Source: Gnetum montanum (Eukaryota; Streptophyta; Gnetopsida; Gnetales; Gnetaceae). Taken from it: 64,000 bases of DNA. Under the pieces are notes generated by a model. It was not told the DNA's origin. It saw only the letters and a list, made by a program, of their open reading frames with translations, and did no database searches. The DNA lies in assembly GCA_015680685.1 (NCBI GenBank), contig MNCI01035196.1, positions 1 through 64,000 on the forward strand, read 5' to 3'. A program made the translations under genes and the position numbers. This document shows, piece by piece, positions 23,300 to 32,639 of the stretch; the stretch's first letter is position 1, and every line of letters begins with the position of its first letter.

Positions 23300-24000
23300 C
23301 TTTTATCCTATTTTCATAATATTCCCCAGTTCTCCATACTCTTTACAAAATAATCTTTACTCATTGGTTTCTTCATAGCTTGTTCTTTGTTTATCTATTC
23401 TTGTACAAACCAATATCGGTCTAAAAAACTCTTTAATACTAATGATCATTTAAATTTAATTTCTATTTACTTACTTCCATGAACAACTTATGCTTTGATT
23501 AAAGCATCTATGTTATTAGATAAAGAAAAATTTGCATTATGCGCTATCCATCTATGATTATCAATACATTTTATAGTAAAAGTATTTATAGAAGCTTCTA
23601 TCTTTTCTAAATTCTTTATTTCTATTTGATCATTTATCATTGATATTAACTTGATTTTTCATATCTTCAACTTAATATTATTTTTTTAATCATCAACTTC
23701 AATATGTTTTTTATAATCTTCAATCTCTTTCTTCATTAGAATACAAGGACAAACATTAAAAAAATGTCCTTTTGAAAGGAAAATGTTACAAGTATTTGGA
23801 AGTCTATAAAATATAATTGGTTGAATATGTTTTCAACAAAAAGAAATCTACAGGAACCAAAAGCTATAGTAATAGATTTCATATGCTTAATTTTGTACAT
23901 ATTTTTTTGTAAAACAAAAAAAAAGATTAAACATCTTGATGAAACACAAAACTATAGAAAATATATGAAAATTTGGAGTTTACTTATGAATGATTAACAA
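23300..24000 (-). pseudogene. Possible zinc-knuckle (DUF4283/LINE ORF1-like) remnant
   Basis: A minus-strand frame reads CIDNHRWIAHNANFSLSNN and, further on, FLDRYWFVQE and MKKPMSKDYFVKSMENWGI with few stops. In the duplicate at about 37130-37650 the upstream part reads HCNTCNIFHSQGHIFKICP, a C-x2-C...GH...CP knuckle like those of plant LINE ORF1 or DUF4283 proteins. The assignment is tentative; a pararetrovirus-like or other retroelement protein is the alternative. Confidence 0.3.
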
Positions 24001-24070
24001 TGTATGCTTATGTATAAAAGATCTTATACATAGAGCATGTTGTATCAAAAATATTACCTAGTTCAAGAAG

Positions 24071-24080
24071 TGAGAGAGAG

Positions 24081-24112
<32 letters not shown>
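24071..24112. repeat. (GA)n microsatellite
   Basis: About 20 GA units with one GC interruption. It is absent at the matching place in the second duplicate (about 37730), where an A-rich run is found instead. Confidence 0.95.
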
Positions 24113-24114
<2 letters not shown>

Positions 24115-26089
24115 ATACATAAATGAACAATTTGAATATCTTGTTTTTACATCACATTACTTAATTGCAAAGGAAAACATTGATTATGAGGTAGGGAACC
24201 CAAAAAACCAAGAAACATATATAATGATTTAGGATTCAATGACTCATATACATCATGAAGGAGAACAAAATTAGGTGTTTTAGTTTTATCAACATCACTA
24301 ACAATATGTCCTAAATTGAATACAATATAGAATCACTAAATAATTCTAAAGACATCAAATCTACTCTGTAAAAATAGAAGAAAAAAATTAGATATATTAG
24401 AGAAAAATTAGATTTTCATGAGAAACATAAGATTCCTTCGAGGAAAAAGCATCTGTTTAAGGCATAATCATGCATCCTCATGTATGCTCCTATATAACAA
24501 ATAACTAACACCACATCTTCAGAACCCCCTCTATCCTAATAAACTAGTGAATAGATCTCCTTCTTTGTATCTTCACTACATACAACCACTAAGCAAACAA
24601 TAGCATTAATACTCAATGCCCTTCTAAACTTAACTAAAAAGACACAATAATAAAATAAAATACAAATGGAAAACATGAAATTTTTATTACATCCATGAAA
24701 TCACAAAAGATTTGAGGTTTATAAAGCCTCAACATATTTTTGAAAAAAGTTAAAAACATTATTGATGTAATGCCTCATCTATAAAAGGTAAGCCAAAAAT
24801 AAATGCAAATACAAATACACCAGAAGAAAGCATAGAGCTCAAACAAAAAAAAATATAAAGATAAAATAAAACAAAAATAATGAAAGAAAAATCAAATACT
24901 CAAACATACTATACAAGTATAATAAAAAACAAAAGAAAATAGAGTAATGGATGAAGACATCGAAGGTAAAACAAAAGTAATGGAAGTAACCTAGCAAACC
25001 TTCAGATAAACAATGAAGAAAAAAAATCCCACCAATCTAAACTTGAAAGGCTAAAACAAAAAGAAAGAACTAAAGAAAAAGAAAATAAGTATAGCTTTAG
25101 CCAACTTTGTGCATTGAATAAGGATGATAAGAAAATGGTGCATTACAGATGACTACATATCACAATAGCTCCTTCTCCACAATCATTTGTTTCAAACTCA
25201 TCAAATTTCTAGGTTTCCAATACTCTAAATAAAAATGTTCTATCTATGAACATGGTTTGGTACCTATAAAAGTGATTATGGTATAATTAAAAATTAAATT
25301 TTTTTCTTAATTTATAAACATTAAATAACATGAAATATTAAATATGTTATTAATGTAAAAAAATAATATTATTTTTATTTGTTAAAAGAATATATATATT
25401 AGTGATACTGAATTACTTTCATTAGTATGATCATGGTATGGTTCCTTTTCCAAACTATCAACAAAGTAAGCTTTTCTTGCTTTTATTCCTTGCATACTAG
25501 GAACTTCCTTTTGATTCCTCTTTAATTCAATCCCTAAAATAAAAGGTTTTCCTGAAAGATTTTTCCACATATTTTATTAAAAGTAAAAGAAAATATACAA
25601 AGTTGGAATGGCTATGTTCCATGCATAGCTTGATAGCTTGGTTGAGAATATGTATATGTACCTATTGATTAAGAATATGTATACCACCCATGGTTATAAA
25701 TGTAAAAGTTAAATGGAAATGTCACCATCCGGAATGGGGTAAAGGTTTAGTTTGGATGATAGTTGTGTGTTAGTAGAGACATGGTTTGAGGTTGCATTCT
25801 TAGTCAAAAACTTTTGGAGCACTGAATTTGATTTAATGATGAATTAGAAAGTTTCATTAGTGGACACCCTAGGATAAGGAGAAACAAAAAACATTACGCT
25901 AGTTTAAGTTATCTTATGAGATTTTGATTATTTCTTTTGACAGCCAATCGAGGTTGCCATTAGGTTTTTTGAGATATTAAGGAAACTCAACCAAACACAC
26001 TTACCAATAAATAAATTAAAACTAAATTTCACCCATTCTTTTGTACCTTCCAAATTTCTCGAGCCAGTGGAATATAAACCACTCAATAC

Positions 26090-26251
26090 AATTTTTCACA
26101 CAAGAAAATATGTGTTTTATTGACAATAATAGAATTAATAAGTATAGTGAAGTATTATGTACATCTCCAACAATTTAGCACACAAGAAAATATGTTTTGT
26201 TAGCAGTAATAGCATTAATAAGTATAGTGGAGTATTATGTACATCTCCAAC
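26090..26251. repeat. Tandem doubling (about 81 bp x 2) in the 3' flank of the LFS-like gene
   Basis: Two adjacent copies of cacacaagaaaatatg...tatgtacatctccaac. The duplicate locus (about 39770-39842) has one copy. The unit nearer the distal side carries the poly(A) signal. Confidence 0.85.
26116..26121 (-). terminator. Poly(A) signal of the LFS-like gene
   Basis: AATAAA on the minus strand (gtcaataaaacac), about 190 nt downstream of the gene's stop codon. Confidence 0.5.
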
Positions 26252-26310
26252 TTCCTGCTATGGGTTAACACTTAAGAGGGAACCAACAACAGCATGAGGA
26301 GATGTTGAAG

Positions 26311-26655
26311 TTACTCATTTGTAAGTTGTTCCATTTTGAAGGCCATGCTTGTGGATGTTGTGGAAAGATACTTGACCAACCCATCAGCAACCGTGTCATT
26401 TGGTGCCTCAAAATTGTAAGCCCATGTTGCAGTACATGCATTGGCATCCACCTTACTCAAGGTAAATACATCTTTGTAAGTCTGGAAGCCCAGGTTGGTG
26501 CTTGTAATAATGTAAGAATATGTCATGGTTTTATTATCTAAGGATGTAAGCTTCTCAAGAGCCCACCTGCCATCATTCACCACTTTTCTTACACAACCTA
26601 CTTGGTTGGGAACACCTTCAACAATTTTGCATTCGTCAAGACCCTCATACACTCT
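26311..26655 (-). CDS. Lachrymatory-factor-synthase-like (Bet v 1/START fold) protein, C-terminal part
   Basis: 115 codons open to TAA at 26313-26311, the only recognisable host protein here. Motifs in order: ECKIVEGVPNQVGCVR (the family's cysteine-containing VEG...G-x-R strand), WALEKLTSLDNKTMTYSYII, NLGFQTYKDVFTL, ATWAYNFEAP, and the C-terminal helix DGLVKYLSTTSTSMAFKMEQ. These match the polyketide-cyclase/LFS-like family, whose members are about 150-180 residues with a hydrophobic ligand cavity. The first 45 or so residues are missing. Upstream of codon 1 is a stop and then gag sequence of gypsy element C. Either the gene is truncated by C, or tttag at 26660-26656 is a 3' splice site and C sits in an intron. 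The absence of any stop, unlike its surroundings, suggests recent constraint. Substrate unknown. Confidence 0.75.
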   Translation of the reverse strand, partial: RVYEGLDECKIVEGVPNQVGCVRKVVNDGRWALEKLTSLDNKTMTYSYIITSTNLGFQTYKDVFTLSKVDANACTATWAYNFEAPNDTVADGLVKYLSTTSTSMAFKMEQLTNE

Positions 26656-26739
26656 CTAAAGATGTGCAAAACCACTTGATTGGAAATCCAATTGTGAGTG
26701 TACATCACTTATAGTATTTCATTGTTACAGTTGTGGAGG

Positions 26740-28973
26740 AATCTCACCTTGCATGGATAGAGTAGTAGGTAACTGGGTTTAAGGTAGAGGTGTGTGTGCA
26801 AATGAAGGCAAAGGATGATATGGATATGGGTTTTCCCTTCAATTAGATGATGAATGTGTTCAGTTGTACTTTTGAGGGTAATAGTGATGTTGAAATGAGG
26901 TATGACTTACAAAACCTCTTGGGGATATAGGTTGCTAAACATAGTACCTGTAGGGATCTAGTTGCCTATAACGGTACTGCTACCTTGACATTGGCATTCC
27001 CCATGATTGTGATTGGTACCACTATTGACATTGTTCATAAGGTTGTGAAGGAGCTCTACTTGGGTAGTAAGCTTATTATTATTGGTGGAACTTCCTTTGA
27101 TTTCCTTGAGGATAAGGCAATAATCTAAGTGCTTACCTACGTGCTAGTTGAGAATTCAATGCATACACCCTAGACTCTTGTAAGTATGACATCACGGGGC
27201 AACATCCCCTTGGATGTTTGTATTAACAAATGTCATAATCAATTTCATTATCAAAGTCAATTTCCACAACCTCCTCTACGACTGTAGATTTGCCATTACC
27301 TCTTAGGTAGGTATGTTTAGCTTCTTTTTGCCTCCTATGATTATGATCACTATTTTGCTCTTTGTATTCTTTAGTGATCTTTATAGCAATTTGAAATTTT
27401 TCATCCAAAAAGTTTCATAATTTATCAATGTTTGCCAAAATATTAGAAACAAATTTTTGGATGAGCAAGGTTTTCCTATTCACCATTTCATTGAGGAATG
27501 ACTCCTCCTCATCACTAAATTGAATCTCCATTTTCTAATGGAAGGATTCCTATTATACAATTTTGCACTTCTCCTTTTTTGTAGTTCACCTTATTCTTTT
27601 GCTACCTACTTAATTAGCTTTTGGATCTGATGAGCTCTTAGTTCATACAATCTCACTTGGGCATACACCACAAGAGTTCTTCTAGTTTCTACTTTGAGCC
27701 CATCTATGATGTGGCATAGTTGTTTCGTCTAAGAATAACCATGGCTAGGGTAGTGGTATAAAAGTGAATAGTAACTACCCATAGTAGTATCCAAGGGTTC
27801 ATTTATTCCTTATTTTCAACCTTGGATTTTCCTTCTCAAATTACACACTTTGAAGTATGTTGATATTTGTCATTAAATAGCTCTAACATGGTACTCCATC
27901 GATGAATGGATTTTGGTTCTAAAGACTAGTACCAAATTTTAGCCTCTTTAATGAGTGTCCTAGGGAAGATTTTGAGTTCTTTCCATTCATTTTCTATGTT
28001 CTATAAGGCATAGGAAACATGTAAAGATTGTAGATGTTTCTATGGATCAAAGTTGTATCCCCCCTTAAATCTTGAAATATTGTTCATGTCTAAGCACTTG
28101 ATTCGACTATCTTTCATATGTCTAGTTGGAATTCTAACTACCTCTACAATATTGAGCACACTTTGAGTTACTAATAGAGGTTCATCATCATCACTACATC
28201 AATGACACCAATGATGGCTCCAGCCACCCCTTCAATCTTGGTGGCCTTCACAATCATTGTTATCTCATTGATCACCTTCATCGTGATTATTTCGATGGGC
28301 TTCTATGAGAACAGGAAGATGAAGAGGAATGTTTGGAATTGAATGAGGAGGATGGAGAAGAAGGTAGACCACCACCACCAGTATGGTGTTTGCCATCAAT
28401 TTTTCACTCATTCTGACCATCATCCTTAGAACCCTTGCTATTGTGATATCTGCTTCAGTCACTACCTTGATTATCACTTTTTCCTAAACCTAGTTTATAA
28501 ATAGTGGATCATAGGTTTAGGGTCGCATTTGCATTACCACTAAATGGAGGTGGAGAATCTTCATGTTGAGAACCTTCAAGGAGAGGGTCTTCATTATCAT
28601 CTTGATCTATTAGGAATAAGGGATTGGTGAAATATTCCTGGTTTGTAGCCTCATGGTCCTTTTCCTAACATTGATCTCATTTGCATTGTGTTTTAGTGGA
28701 ATAGTAGTTTCAAGTGTCATAACCATTCATAATGTATTCTTCATGAAGATCTATGATGCCCAACTTTTTAAGAGTTTGAAACAACATCTTGGGCATAGAT
28801 CGATTATGGGGAAAAATAATGTTGCCCTTCATATCACACCGTCACAGCTATTCATCCCAATGTAGGATGAAGGTGAAGTTTGGTACATACTCATCTAGAT
28901 GAGTATGTACCACTTGGCACTCCTATGGGACTGGTGGTTTGACATCTTCATGATTGTGAGAAGAAAAATACAT
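26740..28973 (-). pseudogene. gag of element C
   Basis: Starts at ATG 28973 (MYFSSHNHEDVKPPVP). It keeps the conserved N-terminal block DEYVPNFTFILHWDE and KMLFQTLKKLGIIDLHEEY, a serine/proline-rich acidic region (near 28480-28300), and a degenerate nucleocapsid finger around 27235 (C-x2-KHPRGCC). This gag is less eroded than B's in its first 250 codons but still carries several stops. Compared with B it ends about 1.6 kb short of the protease. Confidence 0.75.
28881..28912. other. Perfect 32-bp palindrome in the gag leader of element C
   Basis: Perfectly self-complementary around tcatctagatga, arms tggtacatac/gtatgtacca. It lies about 230 bp after the PBS. D has an imperfect form at 62897-62927, and B's matching stretch (about 17360-17395) has lost it. 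It overlaps gag codons for VVHTHLDEYVP. Confidence 0.95.
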
Positions 28974-29106
28974 TTTGTAATATGAAATAAAACATTAGTG
29001 TGCTTTTGTAATTCTATTATAATGGGAATGATATTGACCTTGAGTTTTATACAAAAATATTAATGGTATTCACTTAAACCTAAATAGTACACATTTTAAC
29101 AAAAAA

Positions 29107-29126
29107 TGTCCTCAGCAATGGTCAAA
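29107..29126 (-). other. Primer-binding site of element C (tRNA-Asp)
   Basis: The minus strand reads tttgaccattgctgagga right after the LTR end CTCATCA. Compared with the tRNA-Asp complement it has transitions at CpG positions and one missing base. Confidence 0.65.
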
Positions 29127-29500
29127 TGATGAGTGGCGAGGTGCCCCTATGCCCAACCATATGAATCACAAAGCATTCATGTGTGATCTAGTTGAATTTT
29201 GTGGACTTTATCGTTTTTGGTGCACTAGTCTTCTAGGAAGTGAATATTGCCTTAAGGTTAATCATTGTCTTCCCAATTACACTTATGATGTACACTGGTA
29301 TGGTTAAGTGTGATTGAGGTATATGATTTTTATCATTTTGTATTTTATGGTTTTAGTGTTTTAAAAAGAGATAGAATAAATGGATTAACTAATTTAATTT
29401 AACTAATTAATTAATGTCTAACTAGTCCTAACATAAAGATCTGTCCCACTTTTTGTACATGTTCTCAACCCACGTATCCACTACTAAGTGACTGAGTGCT

Positions 29501-29573
29501 ATGCTACTAGGCATACCAAGCAATAATGCTACTAGGCATACCAAGCAATAATGCTACTAGGATTACTAAGCAA
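29501..29573. repeat. 25-bp tandem repeat within the LTR of C
   Basis: Two identical 25-bp units atgctactagg...agcaata followed by a third with changes. The other LTR copies have the unit once. Confidence 0.9.
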
Positions 29574-29973
29574 ATACATGTTACACTTGAAGTGGTCATA
29601 CTTTTGTATTTAATCTACCTTGCTTATCTTGTTTAATTACTTCATTAAATTAATTACTAAAAAATATTTAATAAATAATTAAAAGCTTTTAATAAATAAT
29701 TGAAAACATTAATTGCATAAATAAAACATTTAATCTATCTAGAATTCTACAAGATTTATTAGAAAGCTCATCTTTATTACTGCACACACTATTGTGCTCA
29801 AGTACAGCAATGCTCAAATAAAGATCCATACAGTCAATGACTCCTACTATGAGCACTTGGGAGAAAAATTCTAACTCTCAAATAAACAAACTGCAAGACC
29901 TTCACTACTGAAAAATATCTCTTTCTATAAATGCATTTGGTAGATGTGTATTTATAGCTGAATACAAATACTA

Positions 29974-30029
29974 CATCAACAGGGCCTTGTCAATGCATGA
30001 TACAATGCATCGACAAGGCCCTGTTGATG
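29974..30029. promoter_or_regulatory. 25-bp-arm inverted repeat in the U3 of C
   Basis: Left arm 29974-29998 (catcaacagggccttgtc...) and right arm 30005-30029 are reverse complements with one mismatch (A/G) around a 6-bp loop, gataca. It sits immediately upstream of the TATA box on the minus strand. It is the best-preserved form of the GGCC palindromes in this LTR family. Confidence 0.9.
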
Positions 30030-30239
30030 AGGCTTCATCAACATAGCCAACTGAATTATAACTCATCAACTATAAATTTCATAAATCAAGAGTTCACAAT
30101 TTCATATATACCATAGAAAAATAGAGGTAAAAAAAAGAAAGAATAGGTCAATAATATGAATCAAAAGACATATGATGCTTAATACTTAGGTATCCAAATA
30201 TGTTTGAATTGAGACAACTTATTATTTTGATTACTCTAT

Positions 30240-30590
30240 TAATAGAATTTTAGTTGCAACTTTAAATGAAATTCCTCTAATTTAGAAATGGTCTAATAGT
30301 AATGTTATGTCAATGTGTGATCTTCATTCTTTTGAAAAGCCATATTATGTCTATGTTCCACAAGCACATTGTGGAATGCTGGATCCTAAAGCCACAGTGG
30401 AATTACTATTAGGTATTCATTAGATCACAAAGCCTACCAAGTATGGGACATTAAAGATCATAAAATTATTGATTCTTGTGATGTATTATTTGATTAGTCT
30501 TTTTCAAGAAAAATACATTACACCAAGATCAGAAAATCCAATGAAGTTCTTAGAGTGATTCCAAATAAGATGAAAATTAACTCTTGACTA
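30240..30590 (+). pseudogene. Copia integrase C-terminal fragment
   Basis: The plus strand reads FEKPYYVYVPQAHCGMLDPK (eroded FGC.AYVHVP...KLD.K), LLLGIH, a YGTLKIIK-like stretch and then SCDVLFD*SF, the copia 'FLGY...YR.WD...II.SRDV.FDE' end of integrase. One frameshift and several stops are present. It lies just outside the LTR of element C; no LTRs of its own were found. Confidence 0.65.
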
Positions 30591-30599
30591 TTTATGAGC

Positions 30600-31581
30600 A
30601 TGAATAAACACCATGATGAATAATTTTATGATTAAATATTCTAACCTTATAGATTTTGTTTTTCTTGCAAGCAATCACAATGGACTAAAAATTAGTAAAA
30701 AATTAAGATTGGACCAATTGAAACACATAATTAAAATGCTTATGAAAACACTTAGGAGTAGAAAAAATATTTGTTATAGAAGATTATTTTGGATTGACAC
30801 ACTTAAAAATTATATTTGAAGTAGGTGAACCTTTGATATATTATTTTCTCATGAAAAATATCTTTCTTTCATACCATACTTTTGCACTATCAACTCTACT
30901 ATTTTTTTTTATATTTTTGAAGATCTTGTAGAAGTGTGGAGCAAATATTTCTATTAATTTTGAAATTCATTATTCTCACTATCAACTCCAAAATTCTATT
31001 AACTATTTTAGGATTTATATTGGATTCTACCATAATCTTTTCTTGATTTAAACTTTCTAGCTCCTTTGCTAGAGAATGGATAGTTCTTAATACCTTAGTC
31101 ACCTTTGTTTTATACTTTGTAAATTCCTTATCATATTTCTTCTTTCTTTATATGCATTATTTAAGTCTTTATTTAAAAAATTAAATTTTTTTGGAGCATC
31201 ATTAAAGGCTTGTTTATTTGTATTTTAGAATATTCCAAAGGATTTTTCCTTATAGTAGTAACTGAATATAGTGTAATTCAAAATCATTAATCATATAAAA
31301 AATCATTACTTATCACAATAGCATATGATATGGCTAATTGATTAATGTTCATTGTAAACTCCACTCTACTTGTTGCTATGAAATGTTTTTGTATAAATGG
31401 CTTTGATGTCTTTACATTTGGCCTTACTAAAGAGTGTTTCTTCAAGTAGATTCTTATTACTTAAAATCTTAAAGAAGTTTACAGTTGACTTTAAATGAAC
31501 ACTCTTATTTTTGAACTTATGGTGGTGGAGTATCATGCTCACCATAGATGGTGACAAGTAATCATTCTTATGTACATCCCA
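30600..31581. other. Unrecognised A+T-rich sequence
   Basis: Short frames at 30613-30819 (+) and 31102-30899 (-) are K/N/I-rich with no family motifs. Part may be more of the copia fragment, but no RT motif could be read. Confidence 0.3.
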
Positions 31582-32157
31582 TGTCACATCCCCATTCCAA
31601 AATGATGTTGTTGCCTAATAAAGATGGTCTCTCTTCATAACAAGTGTTATTATCATCTTAATGAGACTTGAAAGGGTAGTTGTGATTAGGACCTAAAATG
31701 GCATGTTGTAATAATAGGATATGTCTCTTAAGGTAATCTTTTGGAACTTCACCTAAGGCATTTATACCTAGGGTTAGAGATCATGTTAGCATGGAGTGAT
31801 AGAGCCAATATAGGCAAGTCATGAGAAGTAGGGTGAAGTAGGACAGGAAGTGGACTGGCCATCCCTTTTGGCTAGCTTATAGGCCTAACCATGGTGGCAA
31901 TGCTATATTGCCTCTAAGAGATAGATGCCAAAGGAAGAAAACCCCAAGGAACACCCTTAGAGCATGATCCAAATTCACTTTTCCATATCAATAAAGCATC
32001 CTTTTCTTTCTCTTTCTACATTTTTGCTATTATTTCCTTTATGCACAATGTCAAATATCACATATATTTCATGTTTGGCATATTTTCTTCATACACATAA
32101 TGTCTAATATATCATATATTTGACATTTTCCATGACATCCAAGGATAGGATGTCACA
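31582..32157 (+). repeat. Solo LTR with perfect target duplication
   Basis: 576 bp beginning TGTCACATCC and ending GGATGTCACA, flanked on both sides by tccca (31577-31581 and 32158-32162). An AATAAA lies at about 31989 on the plus strand, supporting this orientation. The TGT(C/A)ACA...TGTCACA ends resemble chromovirus (Tekay/Del) LTRs. No internal sequence remains, as expected after LTR-LTR recombination. Confidence 0.82.
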
Positions 32158-32472
32158 TCCCACCACTTTGTCTAGATCTTTTACACTATTTCAATGATAG
32201 TTTACTCTTCTTTAGAAAAATCCTAATGAAACCATTTGGAAAATTGATGTTTAATTATCTTAAGTAGATACCAATGCGGTAGCATCCATTAACATAGAAT
32301 TTTGAAATACCTTGATGAATGCAAGTAACATATAATCATAAGAAAAATTTGAAGATGAAGCATAACAATATGAGAGTATATCATTCTATGTTTTTTCTTA
32401 ATATCAAGAAGCCAATATACAAGATTGGCTTACTTTACCCCTGTATAGAGAAAGTTGATAAAAGACCATAAA

Positions 32473-32631
32473 ATGAGGTGTTAGCCTAATAATAAGGCAC
32501 TTGATCTAGAAGCTCTAGATCATGGGTTTGTTTCTCCAAGTTAATCCTAACTTATATAAAGTTGTAATTAGACTATATATCTTGGGGTGTACATATGTTT
32601 CACTTATTTTGGGTTCTAACACATGCCCCTC
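32473..32631 (+). mobile_element. Possible tRNA-derived SINE
   Basis: The start gaggtgttagcctaataataaggcac contains an A-box-like stretch (ttagcctaataataagg). About 30 bp later gggtttgtttctcc resembles a decayed B box (GGTTCGANTCC). The arrangement and spacing are those of a tRNA-like SINE head; the rest to tgggttctaaca would be the body. No clear poly(A) or target duplication was found. A degenerate tRNA pseudogene is the alternative. Confidence 0.45.
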
Positions 32632-32639
32632 CTTCCAAT

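Larger units (their letters stand above)
23500..26395. repeat. Segmental duplication, copy 1
   Basis: Colinear with 37130-39990 in the same orientation. Shared landmarks include aactaacaccacatc...agaaccccctctatcc (24505 and 38153), agtatgatcatggtatggtt (25424 and 39131) and the last codons of the LFS-like gene. Copy 1 alone has a (GA)n run at 24071-24112 and a tandem doubling at about 26090-26251. The A-rich stretch at 24840-25080 gives long F/L-rich reverse frames that I regard as low complexity. Confidence 0.85.
26660..30068 (-). mobile_element. Gypsy element C: 5' LTR and gag, 3'-truncated
   Basis: Minus-strand copy with 5' LTR (29127-30068), PBS and most of gag. Homology to B's gag ends at about 26660, exactly where the LFS-like reading frame begins. 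No pol, ORF3 or 3' LTR follows. The five bases after the LTR are actat; no matching duplication is visible at the truncated side. Confidence 0.85.
29127..30068 (-). repeat. 5' LTR of element C
   Basis: 942 bp, TGATGAGTT...CACTCATCA on the minus strand. U3 has a long near-perfect inverted repeat (29974-30029), and the TATA region is agctataaatac near 29950. A 25-bp unit is tandemly doubled at 29501-29550, with a third diverged copy to 29573. Confidence 0.88.

Noticed and set aside
25382-25570. Open frame ending SLEKEPYHDHTN..., similar in both duplicates
   Set aside because: The second copy (39215-38997) has an out-of-frame deletion and a stop in the matching region, so similarity reflects DNA duplication rather than coding constraint.
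26302-26541. 79-codon plus-strand open frame
   Set aside because: Antisense shadow of the LFS-like coding region.
32158-32162. Long hairpin between the ends of the 31582-32157 unit, suggesting a DNA transposon
   Set aside because: Only about 10 bp are inverted, ends are TG...CA, the TSD is 5 bp and an internal AATAAA exists; all favour a solo LTR.
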